DNA of 64,000 bases from Paenibacillus sabinae T27 (GCF_000612505.1 NZ_CP004078.1:4193252-4257251), one strand, 5' to 3'. Shown: positions 43,040-53,219, numbered from the stretch's first letter. Translations and numbers: made by a program. The notes: generated by a model not told the origin, from the sequence alone.

Positions 43040-44317
43040 TTACATATTCTCCGCCTTCACCAGCTTGACCCAGGCTTTCGTCAACTCTTCCAGCACCTCA
43101 TTCCTCGACTTGGCATGGGCTGCATATTCCTGAAACAGCGCCCCGAGCTGCGTATCGAAACCGTCCGGCCAGTAGCCTTGAACCCATGGATAAGTCCTGC
43201 CCAACTTCATGTAGCGGATCGTATCGGCAGCCAGCTGGCCGCTTGGCAATGCTCCGCCCTTCACGACAGGGACCTCGCCGTGCCATCCATAATGCTTGAT
43301 ATAATCGGTAACGATGTAATTAAGAAATTTTTTTGCTTCATTAATATGCTTGGAGGTGTCGCTGATGCGGAGGAGCACGGAGGAGTCAACCATCAGCCTT
43401 GCCTTCGAAGGATCGTCCCCGACCGGTTCCGGGAAGAAGCCGAGCTCCGCAGACGGGTCCGCCTTCAGCAAATCTCCTTCCGCCCAGCTCCCGTTATGGA
43501 CCATGGCCGCTTTGCCCTGCGCCACCAGAGCGATTCCCGTACCATAATCCGTCGCAAGCGGCTGATCGTTACCGTACTTCATCATGAGGTCAATCATGTC
43601 GAAGGTCCGGCCAAATAAGGGCAGGTCCTTGAAGATCTTCTTCCCTTGCGAAATGTCCTGCGCCGTCTGCTCATAATCCCCTTCTTCGGCAGCAAGCGCC
43701 TGGGTAGCAATATGCTTGAACACCCACCATTCCTTGAAAGAGTTGGCGAAGGGCGTCACGCCTATGGCCTTGATCCGTTTGGCCGCCTGCTCCAGTCCGG
43801 CATAAGTCGAGGGTAGGGAGGAAATGCCGGCCGCTTCGAACACTCTTTTGTTGTAAATGAAGCCGTACGATTGGATGCTGACGGGAACCCCGTAGATTTT
43901 GCCGTCCCATTCGGCGGATTTCAGGGCGCTGTCTTCAATCTGGCCTACAAAAGGCTCCCCGGTAAGCTCCACCACAAGGTCCTTATACGTCCGGTTCGCC
44001 CAATAACCCTGAGTCATGAAAATATCCGGCACATCGCCGGAATTCAGCCTGGTCTTGAGAACCGAATCATATTCGCTTGATATCAGCTCGGTTTCCACTG
44101 TAACTTCCGGGTGCAGCGTGTGGTATTTATCCGCCATATCATGAAGCTGCTCCGACAGACCTTCCCCGAAGGTGAACATTTTCAGAATTACCGGCTGGGG
44201 CTGGGTATCCGCTTCCTTCGTATCCGCAGCAAAATGGCTGCCGCCAACCGAACAGCCTGTGAACGGCACAACTAAGAGAATCAAGCTTAATGCGAGAAAT
44301 ACCGGTCTCTTCTTCAT
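43040..44317 (-). CDS. ABC transporter sugar-binding lipoprotein
   Basis: 425 residues, extracellular solute-binding protein family 1. The lipobox is in VVPFTGC, so it is membrane tethered outside the cell. Typical motifs are EGLSEQLHDMADKYHTLHPEVTVE near the N-terminus and GDVPDIFMTQGYWAN. It should capture an oligosaccharide released by the enzyme downstream. No permease or ATPase gene is next to it. Start: ATG 44317 with GGGGAG seven bases upstream. Confidence 0.88.
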   Translation of the reverse strand: MKKRPVFLALSLILLVVPFTGCSVGGSHFAADTKEADTQPQPVILKMFTFGEGLSEQLHDMADKYHTLHPEVTVETELISSEYDSVLKTRLNSGDVPDIFMTQGYWANRTYKDLVVELTGEPFVGQIEDSALKSAEWDGKIYGVPVSIQSYGFIYNKRVFEAAGISSLPSTYAGLEQAAKRIKAIGVTPFANSFKEWWVFKHIATQALAAEEGDYEQTAQDISQGKKIFKDLPLFGRTFDMIDLMMKYGNDQPLATDYGTGIALVAQGKAAMVHNGSWAEGDLLKADPSAELGFFPEPVGDDPSKARLMVDSSVLLRISDTSKHINEAKKFLNYIVTDYIKHYGWHGEVPVVKGGALPSGQLAADTIRYMKLGRTYPWVQGYWPDGFDTQLGALFQEYAAHAKSRNEVLEELTKAWVKLVKAENM

Positions 44318-44343
44318 TCTGAAACTCCCCATTTCAGGCTCCA

Positions 44344-44357
44344 CGTAAACGTTTAAG
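44344..44357. promoter_or_regulatory. cre-like operator before the binding-protein gene
   Basis: CGTAAACGTTTAAG contains the palindrome TAAACGTTTA and fits 11 of 14 positions of a CcpA catabolite-response element. It is 27 bases upstream of the start codon, a position suited to repression. Confidence 0.4.
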
Positions 44358-44487
44358 GTCCCTCAATGCCAGAATAACGTGAAGCCCTCCCGATTGAAAT
44401 GTACAAAAATGATGGATTTATAGGAATATCCTGAACTCTGATTGCCAGTGACACACTACGAAAATGGAAAATGGAACGACGAGCCGT

Positions 44488-46116
44488 TCACATGCTTTTC
44501 TTGGATTGCAGCATCCGGTTCCGGTACTCGCTTGGCGACAAGCCGGAGTATTTCTTGAAAGCCTTACTGAAATAGGCGTTGTCGTTAAATCCGACTTTGC
44601 TGGAAATTTGCTGGATTTGGATGGCCGGATCATCGAGCATTTCCTTGGCCTTGTCCATCCGCACTTTGAGCACATACTCGTAGATGCCGAACCCGAATCT
44701 TTCCTTGAACAGTCTCGACAAATACTCCTTGCTCAAAAAATACTGCTCCGAGAACATCGTCAAATGGATGTCGGTAAAAAAATTGTCGTCGATATAGTTC
44801 TTGATGCGGATAATGTTGAATGTCTCCGATCCCTTCAGTCCTGCCTGAATTCTGTCGAATACATGCGAGATGACTCGAAAGACAAAATCGCTAAATTCCT
44901 CGAAGGAAGAATAGGATTGGACGGTTCCAAAGGACATCGGCTTTCCCTGCAGGTCTTCCGCAACCCCGAGCTGAATCGCAATATCTTCAATTAAAAAGAT
45001 AAATTCGGCTGCCGCCTTTCTTGCGTCGTCCATGCTGAAATAACCGGACTGCTTGACGTGTTCAAAATATCCGGCCACAATCCCCCGGGTGAACTCGATA
45101 TTCCCGCTTTCGAAGGCACGGATCAGCAGCTCTTTTTTGTTCAGGATTGACGGCATTTCCGCCCTGCGCCCGGTTTGAATCTCCGTGAATACCCGGTTTC
45201 CGTTCTTCAAAATATTGATGCCGGATTTAATCGCATGCGCTTCGCTGTAAGAGACGCTGAGCTGTTCAAAGGAGGGGGAGAAGCTGCCGACGGCGGCGAT
45301 CGAAGTGAATCCAAACAGGTTCTGGAGTGAAGCAATCATTTCCGTTATTTGGGCCGCGCTGAAGTCTTTGGGCTCCGGGCGAGCGCCAATTTCGAGCACG
45401 ACAATAATCTCATGATCGGCCTTATAGCTTCGGAAGCTGAAACCCTGGCTCCAAGGGGCGCAGCATTCATCGATCATATTCGTCACGGCAAAATAGCAGG
45501 AGAAAGAATCGCCCTTAAACTTGGCAGCGCATACACTATTAAAATTTAGAAGCTGGACAATCGCGCAGCCATAGAGTACGCCCTGCTTCGTCATGGAGGT
45601 CAATCGCTTGTAATCCTCAATTATGGGGGGATGCACGCGGTCACCTTCGATAATCATGGTCAGGAGCTTTTCCTTGAACAGCGGGAGGGACAAATTATTC
45701 ATCATGCGCTGGCGCTGCTCGGTCTCGCGCTCTTGTCTTTCCTCATCAAGCTGCCGGATGGCTTGGCGCAGGGAACGGTTCAGCTCGGTCCGGTCGACCG
45801 GCTTCAGTAAATAATCCAGTACCTTGTAATGGAGGGCTTGTCTGGCGTATTCAAACTCATCGAAGCCGCTGATAATGATATACTTGACTTCCGGATGCTC
45901 GGCGCTTGCCCTGCGCAGCATTTCCATCCCATCCATCACGGGCATCTTGATATCGACCAGCACGATGTCCGGCTTCCACTCCTTCAGCAGCTGCAGACCC
46001 GTGCGCGCTTCCGGCGCCTCCGCGATTTCGGACACCGCAAGCTGCTCCCATTCGCCCGCCAGCCTGATCGCTGTCCGGACAGGACGTTCATCATCGACAA
46101 TTAACACCTTATACAT
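44488..46116 (-). CDS. Response regulator, YesN-type (receiver plus AraC domain)
   Basis: 542 residues. The receiver domain has phospho-acceptor D55 (VLVDIKMPVMDG) and the conserved Lys in LDYLLKPVD; the middle is a long linker domain; the C-terminal 100 residues are an AraC-type double helix-turn-helix (FSEQYFLSKEYLSRLFKERFG, QQISSKVGFNDNAYFSKAFKKYSGLSPSEYR). Encoded right after its kinase and right before the sugar-binding gene, which it probably activates. Confidence 0.92.
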   Translation of the reverse strand: MYKVLIVDDERPVRTAIRLAGEWEQLAVSEIAEAPEARTGLQLLKEWKPDIVLVDIKMPVMDGMEMLRRASAEHPEVKYIIISGFDEFEYARQALHYKVLDYLLKPVDRTELNRSLRQAIRQLDEERQERETEQRQRMMNNLSLPLFKEKLLTMIIEGDRVHPPIIEDYKRLTSMTKQGVLYGCAIVQLLNFNSVCAAKFKGDSFSCYFAVTNMIDECCAPWSQGFSFRSYKADHEIIVVLEIGARPEPKDFSAAQITEMIASLQNLFGFTSIAAVGSFSPSFEQLSVSYSEAHAIKSGINILKNGNRVFTEIQTGRRAEMPSILNKKELLIRAFESGNIEFTRGIVAGYFEHVKQSGYFSMDDARKAAAEFIFLIEDIAIQLGVAEDLQGKPMSFGTVQSYSSFEEFSDFVFRVISHVFDRIQAGLKGSETFNIIRIKNYIDDNFFTDIHLTMFSEQYFLSKEYLSRLFKERFGFGIYEYVLKVRMDKAKEMLDDPAIQIQQISSKVGFNDNAYFSKAFKKYSGLSPSEYRNRMLQSKKSM

Positions 46117-46154
46117 GCGTCAGATCCCTCCCGTTCGATTGCCCTCTGTCTATT

Positions 46155-47969
46155 CTACCGGTCTTCTGCAGGCATGATGATTTGTACCGATACTCCTCCC
46201 TCCGGACGGTTCCGGATATCCAGCCTGGCGCCCGTATGGATAAGCAGCTTCAATCTTTCGGATAAATTTTTCAGACCGATGCTCTCCTGCTGCCCGACTA
46301 TCCAGTTATCCTGCTGAAGCAGCTCCTGCAGCTCCTTAAGTCGATCTTCCGGAATACCGGGACCATTGTCGCTGACCTCGATGACAGCAAGCCCGTCTTC
46401 CCCAATATACCCCCGAACCGCGATCCGAACCGGGTCCAAGGTCTGCTCCAGAACATGCTTGATCGAATTCTCCACCAGAAGCTGAACGGCCATTTTGGGA
46501 ACGCGGATTTCGCCTATGCTTCCTTCAAGCGCGATGTCGACGGATAATCTCTCGCCGTACCGGGCCTGCTGCAGCATGACATAGCTTTCGACATGTTTCA
46601 TTTCCTGGGCCAGATTTACATTGTCGCCGGTCCGAATCGAATAACGCAAAATATATGCCAGCGCCTGCACCATCCGGTCAATATGATCGACCCTATGAAC
46701 GAGCGCCTCCGTCGATATCGTCTGCAGGGCATTATATAGAAAATGCGGATTGATCTGCGCCTCAAGCGCCTTCATACGCGCGGTCTTTTCACCCAGCTTG
46801 GCTTTATACTCCTCATTAATCAGCTCGTTGATCTTGGCTACCATAGTGTTGAATTTTTTGGAGAGATAAGCGATTTCGTCGTTCCCGTTAATATCAATCT
46901 TCACGTCAAAGTTCGCTTCCCCCAACTTCTCCATCTGCTTCGACAACCGTTTCAGCGGCCGCGTAATCGTTTTCGTTGCAAAGGTGACAAGCAGTGTGCC
47001 GATCAGCAAAAAGGCCAACCCGATTAAAAACTCCAGATTTCTCGTATTCTTGGCCCGCTCGTTCAAGACGCTGGTGGAGATCAGCTTGATTAGCTTCCAG
47101 CCGTCGCCCGGCGACACGTTGTAAGTGACCAGATAAGCCTGCTGTTCGCCGCTCCAATTTAAATAGCCTTCCGGCTTTATCCAATTAATGGACCGCAGCA
47201 ATGAGGCCTCATCGTATAAGCTCTTCTCGCCGCTGTGATAAAAGCTCGTATTATTCCGGTCTAAAATCGCCACAGCCTCAGCATCCTGCTCCAGAATATC
47301 GCGGATCATTTGATCCCGGTAGGCAGAGCTGATCGTAATGGACACCATTCCCAAAGGCCGCTGACTCGGAATATTGATGAGTGCCCTGTGAAAGGTAAAA
47401 AACTGCCGCTGGTTCTCTGCATCATAAGCCCCAGCTGACGGTCCCTGCGCCGGCGGCTCAATGCTGCGAAATGCGTTGGCTCTCGTACTGGCCTCCTTGT
47501 ACCACCCGTTCGACGTGATGTTCCGGGGATGATCGACCACCAGCTTCGGGGAGTCCGTCAGCCTCGATATGGTGTACCTGGCCCCGGTCCGGGGAATATA
47601 CAGGGAGACGGCGGCGATGTCCCCGCTGGAGGAGTAGAACAGATTCCGTAGCTGGTTCTCCATGTAGAGACGGCTGGAGAAATCCTCCTCATCGCTCATC
47701 AGCGCCTCCATAAAGTTGTCGTCCCGCCTGAACGACAGCGACAACGCGTCAATCTGCGCCACAAAGTTGTCCAGGCTTTCATTCATATGCTCCAGCTCTT
47801 TGGCCGTATTGGAAAGATAGTTGTCTTTAATTATCCAGGTTGTCCGGTAATAGGAGACGGTGGCCAGCACCAGAATCAGCACACAAACGATGAGCGAAAA
47901 AGCCAGCCCCAGCTTATTCCCTAACCTGCGGGTGAAATTTCGGAACCGATTCAATAGAAAAAGCTTCAT
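46155..47969 (-). CDS. Sensor histidine kinase, YesM-type
   Basis: About 604 residues. The order is a membrane helix near the N-terminus, a large extracellular sensor (to about 295), a second membrane helix, HAMP (TRPLKRLSKQMEKLGEANFD), the His-kinase domain with the phospho-acceptor in EAQINPHFLYN, and an ATPase domain (VQLLVENSIKH, EVSDNGPGIP). It probably senses extracellular sugar directly or with the binding lipoprotein. Start at 47969 with GGTGAGAGG upstream. Confidence 0.92.
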   Translation of the reverse strand: MKLFLLNRFRNFTRRLGNKLGLAFSLIVCVLILVLATVSYYRTTWIIKDNYLSNTAKELEHMNESLDNFVAQIDALSLSFRRDDNFMEALMSDEEDFSSRLYMENQLRNLFYSSSGDIAAVSLYIPRTGARYTISRLTDSPKLVVDHPRNITSNGWYKEASTRANAFRSIEPPAQGPSAGAYDAENQRQFFTFHRALINIPSQRPLGMVSITISSAYRDQMIRDILEQDAEAVAILDRNNTSFYHSGEKSLYDEASLLRSINWIKPEGYLNWSGEQQAYLVTYNVSPGDGWKLIKLISTSVLNERAKNTRNLEFLIGLAFLLIGTLLVTFATKTITRPLKRLSKQMEKLGEANFDVKIDINGNDEIAYLSKKFNTMVAKINELINEEYKAKLGEKTARMKALEAQINPHFLYNALQTISTEALVHRVDHIDRMVQALAYILRYSIRTGDNVNLAQEMKHVESYVMLQQARYGERLSVDIALEGSIGEIRVPKMAVQLLVENSIKHVLEQTLDPVRIAVRGYIGEDGLAVIEVSDNGPGIPEDRLKELQELLQQDNWIVGQQESIGLKNLSERLKLLIHTGARLDIRNRPEGGVSVQIIMPAEDR

Positions 47970-48150
47970 CCTCTCACCGCCGGTACCCATAGTGATGAAT
48001 GCGTTTTCAATATTTTATCACAATTTGTTTGGGGACTCTATTGGAATTCAAATTTTAACGGCTCATTGATCTCTGTGACGTGTCAAACTGGGGCGACTGA
48101 ATCAACTATGAGGAGAATCCGGTGGCAACCGGAGAGGAATAAATGTGAAA

Positions 48151-48171
48151 AGCCCGCTTTTAAAGCGGGCT
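48151..48171 (-). terminator. Terminator of the Bcr/CflA gene
   Basis: AGCCCGCTTTTAAAGCGGGCT is a 10-bp stem; on the minus strand TTTTCACATTT follows, 60 bases after the stop. The gap 47970-48229 holds nothing else recognised and marks the shift to AT-rich DNA. Confidence 0.75.
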
Positions 48172-48229
48172 AAAGTGCTATGCACTGATGCTGCGGCACT
48201 TTTATCGTTCCTTTTCAGATGGTCTGTAA

Positions 48230-49441
48230 TTAAGAGCACGGAGAATAGCTTGCTTGCGATTTATGTGCAAGTCCAAAGTAAGCTAGGATAGCCAATAAGC
48301 TGGTCGACAAGATAATAACTCCCATTGGGACTGCGGTATATTCACCGGCAATGCCAACCAATGGAGACGTGAATGCTCCCAGCAGGAAAGGCAGCAATCC
48401 AAGAAGTGCAGATGCGCTCCCTGCCATATGACTTTGTGACCCCATGGCTAGAGAGAACGAAGCGGTTGAAGTTGTTCCGATCGATGCGACAAAAAAGAAA
48501 AGCGGAATAACCAATGCCAGTAATGGGCCGTGTAAAAGAATTACAAGTAAGGCCGCAAGGCTGGACGCGCCGGATAGCAGCAATCCAAAACGCAGAAATT
48601 GCCGCTCCGAGATCACATGGGTAAAGCGTCCAACGATTTGTGAACCGAGAATTAAGCTGATCCCATTTGATCCGAATAAAATTGCAAACAGTTGTGGAGA
48701 GGCGCCATAAATATTCTGGTAGATAAAAGGAGTCCCCGATACATAAGCAAATACCCCTCCGATCATAATCCCTTGTGCAAGCGCGTATCCGGTAAACTCA
48801 CGATCTTTAAGCAAGGTTCGAATACCTCTAATCAGCTCGCCAAAGTTGCCTGAAATTCGCTTCTGAGCAGGTAACGTCTCTTTCAGGTTTACGGTTGCAA
48901 GGATAACTAAAACCAATCCAACCGTACCTAAAACCACAAAAACACCCACCCATGAAGTAAAGGCTATGACGCTGCCTCCAGCCACTGGTGCAATTAAGGG
49001 AAATATATTATTTACCAGCATAAGCAGTGAAAAAAACTTGGTGAGTTCCGGTCCGCTATAAACATCGCGGATGATCGCCCGGGAAATAACAATTCCTGCG
49101 GAAGCGGCAAAGCCTTGAACAAAACGTGCTGCTATGAAATAGACAATATTAGGTGAGACCGCGCAGACAAATGAAGCGATCAAATAGAGAATAAGTGAGA
49201 TTATTATGGGCCTCCGTCTTCCATGAACGTCACTCAAAGGGCCCATAATGATTTGACCCAGGCCTAATCCTACCAGGCAAGCAGTTAGACTAAGCTGCAC
49301 CAGAGAAGCACGGGTGCCAAAGTCAGCAGCGATTTCAGGAAATGACGGCAAATACATATCGATTGTAAGTGGACCCAGTGCCGAAAAAGCGCCTAACAGC
49401 AAGACCAGTCTAAGGCGGTTAACATTTTTTGTTGAAGACAT
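48230..49441 (-). CDS. Bcr/CflA-family multidrug efflux MFS transporter
   Basis: 403 residues, 12 membrane segments. Signature elements are LGPLTIDMYLPSFPEIAADF in helix 1, the MFS loop GPLSDVHGRRRP and the antiporter-type GFAASAGIVISRAIIRDVY. The family exports bicyclomycin, chloramphenicol-type drugs or sulfonamides. The start at 49441 has AGGAG 11 bases upstream. Its base composition is more AT-rich than the region before 48 kb. Confidence 0.85.
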   Translation of the reverse strand: MSSTKNVNRLRLVLLLGAFSALGPLTIDMYLPSFPEIAADFGTRASLVQLSLTACLVGLGLGQIIMGPLSDVHGRRRPIIISLILYLIASFVCAVSPNIVYFIAARFVQGFAASAGIVISRAIIRDVYSGPELTKFFSLLMLVNNIFPLIAPVAGGSVIAFTSWVGVFVVLGTVGLVLVILATVNLKETLPAQKRISGNFGELIRGIRTLLKDREFTGYALAQGIMIGGVFAYVSGTPFIYQNIYGASPQLFAILFGSNGISLILGSQIVGRFTHVISERQFLRFGLLLSGASSLAALLVILLHGPLLALVIPLFFFVASIGTTSTASFSLAMGSQSHMAGSASALLGLLPFLLGAFTSPLVGIAGEYTAVPMGVIILSTSLLAILAYFGLAHKSQASYSPCS

Positions 49442-49481
49442 CGTTTGATTTTCTCCTGACTTATGCAATTAAGCCCAATTA

Positions 49482-49772
49482 TCAATTAACTTCCTGCAGT
49501 CGGTATACTTGCCTTGACTCGATAAGATCCTCAGTATTACGCCGGTATTGCTTATAATGGTCAGTCTCAATATGGAAGTTGATAGACTCTTCGTCTTTCC
49601 AGATTTCATAAAATACAAAAACGGCTTTATTTTCGATAGATTGATGGAGGACATACTTTATGCATCCCTCTTCTGATCTGGAAGGTGTTACTGCTTTCAC
49701 TAACTCTTGATACAGAAGCTGCTCTTTTCCCGGTTTTGCTTGAAGGATGGCTGTAATAGAAATAGCGCTCAA
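49482..49772 (-). CDS. Antibiotic biosynthesis monooxygenase (ABM) domain protein
   Basis: 96 residues, one dimeric alpha-beta barrel: SITAILQAKPGKEQLLYQEL, SEEGCIKYVLHQS and FVFYEIWKDEESINFHIETDHY are typical of YgiN-like quinol or ABM monooxygenases. It lies 40 bases upstream of the efflux gene and 28 bases downstream of the alcohol dehydrogenase gene, suggesting one stress-response operon. Confidence 0.8.
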   Translation of the reverse strand: MSAISITAILQAKPGKEQLLYQELVKAVTPSRSEEGCIKYVLHQSIENKAVFVFYEIWKDEESINFHIETDHYKQYRRNTEDLIESRQVYRLQEVN

Positions 49773-49800
49773 TTTACTTTCATCTCCCTTCTTAGAAAGA

Positions 49801-50967
49801 TTATAATGATTTTCTTAAAATCGTCTCCACATCGTTTTTATTTAAAGGGACATAGCTTCCAAGGGTTTCGGCTACCATTGCTCTTTCAAGCATTGTGCCG
49901 ATTTCCGTATCATCGATTCCATAATCGGAAAGCTTCTCAGGGGCTCCCAGCGAAGTCCAAAACTCACGTAATTTTTGAATCGTCTCAGCCGCCACGTCAG
50001 AGTCATTTTTGTCCTTGGCATCAATTCCAAAAACGCGAATCCCTAGTTGAGCCACTTTTTCCGGTCTCTTGGAAGCGACAAATTCCATCCAATTAGGGAA
50101 CAAAATCGCTAATCCTCCGCCATGAGGAATGTCATGAACGGCTGAGACCGCATGCTCGATCATATGGGTCGCCCAATCCGTTTGAACACCCATGGATAGA
50201 ATGCCATTTAAAGCTAATGATGCGTTAAGCATAATGACTTCGCGGTAATCGTAATTACCCAGATCATTAATTAACTTGGGCGCAGCTTCCATTGTTGTCT
50301 GCAGGATGGATTCACCGAACCGTTCTTGCAGCGGGGCATTGGATGAAGCATGAAAGTATTGCTCGAAGACATGGGACATAATGTCTACCATACCGTAGAC
50401 CGTTTGGTTTTTAGGTACGGAAAAAGTATTTTCCGGATCCAGAACACTGAATTTAGGGAAAGTAAGATCAGAGACAAAAAAACGCTTATCCTTTTCTTCC
50501 CAATTCGTAATGACCGAACCGCCGTTCACTTCAGATCCTGTCGCAGAGATGGTCAAAATAGCACCGAAAGGAACGGCTTTTTCCGCTGCTGCCTTATTCG
50601 TTACAATATCCCATACGTCGCCTTCGTAGTATACACCTACAGCGATAGCTTTTGCACAATCAATTACACTTCCGCCGCCAACAGCAAGGATAAAATCCAA
50701 ATTATTGTCTTTGACAAGGTCAATTCCCTTATTCACCGTTGTTAATCGCGGATTGGGTTCTACTCCGCTCAGTTCCACCACATGAACATCTGTAATTTCA
50801 GACAGGGCTTTAATCACTTGATCGTACATCCCATTCTTTTTAATACTTCCGCCCCCATATAGAAGCAAAACACGCCGTCCATAGGATGGAATTTCATTTT
50901 TAATTTCTTCGACTTGCCCGCGCCCAAAAAGGATTTTCGTAGGATTACTAAATTTAAAGGGGTTCAT
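49801..50967 (-). CDS. Iron-containing alcohol dehydrogenase (NADPH butanol dehydrogenase type)
   Basis: 388 residues. The nucleotide-binding loop is AVGGGSVIDCAKAIA, and metal ligands are expected among D in MVDIMSHVFEQY and the histidines of HMIEHAVSAVHDIPHGGGL. Similar to YqhD/YugJ-type aldehyde reductases that detoxify or reduce aldehydes with NADPH. It is in line with an SDR gene upstream and the ABM and efflux genes downstream. Confidence 0.88.
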   Translation of the reverse strand: MNPFKFSNPTKILFGRGQVEEIKNEIPSYGRRVLLLYGGGSIKKNGMYDQVIKALSEITDVHVVELSGVEPNPRLTTVNKGIDLVKDNNLDFILAVGGGSVIDCAKAIAVGVYYEGDVWDIVTNKAAAEKAVPFGAILTISATGSEVNGGSVITNWEEKDKRFFVSDLTFPKFSVLDPENTFSVPKNQTVYGMVDIMSHVFEQYFHASSNAPLQERFGESILQTTMEAAPKLINDLGNYDYREVIMLNASLALNGILSMGVQTDWATHMIEHAVSAVHDIPHGGGLAILFPNWMEFVASKRPEKVAQLGIRVFGIDAKDKNDSDVAAETIQKLREFWTSLGAPEKLSDYGIDDTEIGTMLERAMVAETLGSYVPLNKNDVETILRKSL

Positions 50968-51006
50968 ATGTGTACTCCTCCTTTTCTTTTTGCATCAGCC
51001 GCGTTA

Positions 51007-51801
51007 TTACAAAATACTGTGGATAATCCCGCCCTCTACTCTTTGAGCCGCGCCGTTGATGGCTGATGCTTTATCGGATGCAAGAAATACAATGGTATCC
51101 GCTACTTCCTCGACTGTGGCATAACGCTGAATCAGAGAAGTCGGCTGGTCATACTTAAAGTAATCTTTGACAAAGGTATCCAAATCTTTTCCATTCTCTT
51201 TAGCCAGGTCTGTAATGAAAGTGCCGAATCCTTCCGTCCACGTCGGTCCTGGAAGAACCGAGTTAACCGTTACATTGGTTCCTTTAGCCACTTCCGCCAA
51301 ACCTCTTGAAAGCGTAATGAGCGAAGTTTTAGATATACCATAAGGAATGAGTTCTGGATAGGGTTTAATTCCCGCTTCACTTGCAACGTTAATGATTCGT
51401 CCCGCATTGCGTTCAATCATCTTGGGCAGGAATGCTCTGGATAAACGAACAGCGCTCATCACATTAATTTGGTAATATTCCAGCCATTCCTCATCCGTCA
51501 CATCAACAAAAGGCTTTACGGTAAAAACACCCGTATTATTAATCAAGACATCCAAATCTCCGATTGCGTTCACTTTATTGATGAGTTTCTCGCATTCCGC
51601 TTTATCGGCAACATCTGCGGCAATTCCATAAACCGTTCCGAGTGCCGAGAGTTCTTTAACCGTTGCTTTAACATTTTCTTCAGAGCGACCGTTAATAATA
51701 ACTTTGGCGCCTTCTTTCAAAAAGCTTATGGCTGTTCCTTTACCAATCCCCGCCGTCGATCCTGTAATCAACACTAATTTATTTTTCAAGTTCAATTCCA
51801 T
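51007..51801 (-). CDS. SDR-family oxidoreductase
   Basis: 264 residues. VLITGSTAGIGKGTA is the cofactor loop, with NNTG, a catalytic Ser in INVASEAG, and YGISK for the Tyr/Lys pair. Start at 51801 with AAGGAG seven bases upstream. Probably cotranscribed with the alcohol dehydrogenase 40 bases downstream. Substrate not predictable. Confidence 0.85.
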   Translation of the reverse strand: MELNLKNKLVLITGSTAGIGKGTAISFLKEGAKVIINGRSEENVKATVKELSALGTVYGIAADVADKAECEKLINKVNAIGDLDVLINNTGVFTVKPFVDVTDEEWLEYYQINVMSAVRLSRAFLPKMIERNAGRIINVASEAGIKPYPELIPYGISKTSLITLSRGLAEVAKGTNVTVNSVLPGPTWTEGFGTFITDLAKENGKDLDTFVKDYFKYDQPTSLIQRYATVEEVADTIVFLASDKASAINGAAQRVEGGIIHSIL

Positions 51802-52016
51802 AACCATTCTCCTTCGTGTCATTATGTACCCGTCAAGTCCATAGCCATCAACGACAAGCCAGAGGTCTGACGAATCGCGCGAGCTGTAAATAGTTCCTGT
51901 ACAAACCGAAACTTAAGTACACTTGGTTTTGATGAGTATGTGCTATTATAGTTCTAATGGGCACGAATGGAAAGTAGGTACTTTTTAGTAATATAGGTAC
52001 TAAAAGGTGCCTTGTG

Positions 52017-52479
52017 TTAGGAGATTTCCTTCTTCTCAAGATACATCATCGTCAATTTCTCATTTATGACTTGCGACTTAAAAATCTTGTATCCTTTCTT
52101 GCCGTACAAATAAAGATTCTTCTTACTCTTATGCCCTGTAAATAACTCAAATCTTCTGTATTCCTTAAACATCTGTTCGACTTCACGAAGCAACCTGGAG
52201 CCAATTCCCCTATTCTGAAAATCCGGATGAACAATTAGCCTTCCAATATTACAAGTATCCCCATTAACAAAAGCTCGTACAGAGCCGGCAATAATATTTC
52301 CCTCTACCATCGCTTTCAGTAAAGTCTGTGTTTCATATTCCGATTTCAGTTCCTTCTAATGTCTGCCGCAGCGGTTGAATCGTGTAATCATTGTATATCG
52401 CCGCTTCAACCACAAAAGCCTTACGCTGCAACTCTAAAATCTCTTCGAGATCCGCTTCTTCTGCTTGCATAATAAGCAT
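52017..52479 (-). pseudogene. GNAT acetyltransferase, frameshifted
   Basis: From ATG 52479 (AGGGAG upstream) the frame reads MLIMQAEEADLEEILELQRKAF and continues to QTLEG, then stops early. In the next frame it continues as ELKSEYETQTLLKAMVEGN and through the acetyl-CoA loop HPDFQNRGIGSRLL to the stop at 52017. The break is an extra G at 52352-52353. With it removed, an ordinary GNAT of about 154 residues results. Either a real lesion or a base-calling error. Confidence 0.8.
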
Positions 52480-52588
52480 GGTTTGATTCTCCCTTTATTT
52501 ATAAAAATAAATCATATACTCTTCATCTTATCCCTGGCCTCTCCATATGAACTGCCATAGCATCTAAGTCTTTCTGTTATGCGAAGAA

Positions 52589-53164
52589 TTATTTTCTAGA
52601 ATACTCATACAAAATCATCCCCGAATACCTTACATTAAATCCGTTTCGAATTCTCTCATATTCACTTGGATCAATTCCGAAGGAAAAATCAGAACCCGGT
52701 CCATATCCGGTCTGACCTATTTGAATCTGGCTTCCACGGAGATTGGTTAGCTGGAAATCCTCTGGCGACCCTTTCGTTGTATACGTACCGTCATCATTTA
52801 ACAACATGTTGTATAGAAACTTTCCCTTTTTGTAGTTCAAATCATAAGTAGTATGGAAACTAAAATAGATATCATTGCCGCGATTCCACACTTGTTGGAG
52901 TATGATATTGGTGTTGTGGCTTTCTGCAGTCTTAATATTCAGGTTTTGTGGTTTTTCCGTCTTGAAAGGAATCCATTCAGGTTTAATAGAAAGATCGAGC
53001 TTTACAGCAGCATCCTTTTTGGTGATAGCATAATGATTCCGCTCCAAAATATTCTGTATTATTCTTTGATCTCCAAAATGATCGCTATAATATTCATAGC
53101 CTTGGTAACCCCCATATAAAAGAAACGAAATGACTAAGATAACGATTAATGATCTCTTTTTCAT
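52589..53164 (-). CDS. Hypothetical membrane-anchored protein
   Basis: 191 residues with an N-terminal hydrophobic anchor (KKRSLIVILVISFLLYGGY) and an extracytoplasmic, aromatic-rich domain. The family is not recognised. The start at 53164 is preceded by AAAGGA. It is AT-rich like its neighbours. Confidence 0.6.
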   Translation of the reverse strand: MKKRSLIVILVISFLLYGGYQGYEYYSDHFGDQRIIQNILERNHYAITKKDAAVKLDLSIKPEWIPFKTEKPQNLNIKTAESHNTNIILQQVWNRGNDIYFSFHTTYDLNYKKGKFLYNMLLNDDGTYTTKGSPEDFQLTNLRGSQIQIGQTGYGPGSDFSFGIDPSEYERIRNGFNVRYSGMILYEYSRK

Positions 53165-53219
53165 TGGTTGTTCCTTTCTACAGCCTTGGCAATACGTATA
53201 TTTCACCTTTTATTCTAAT

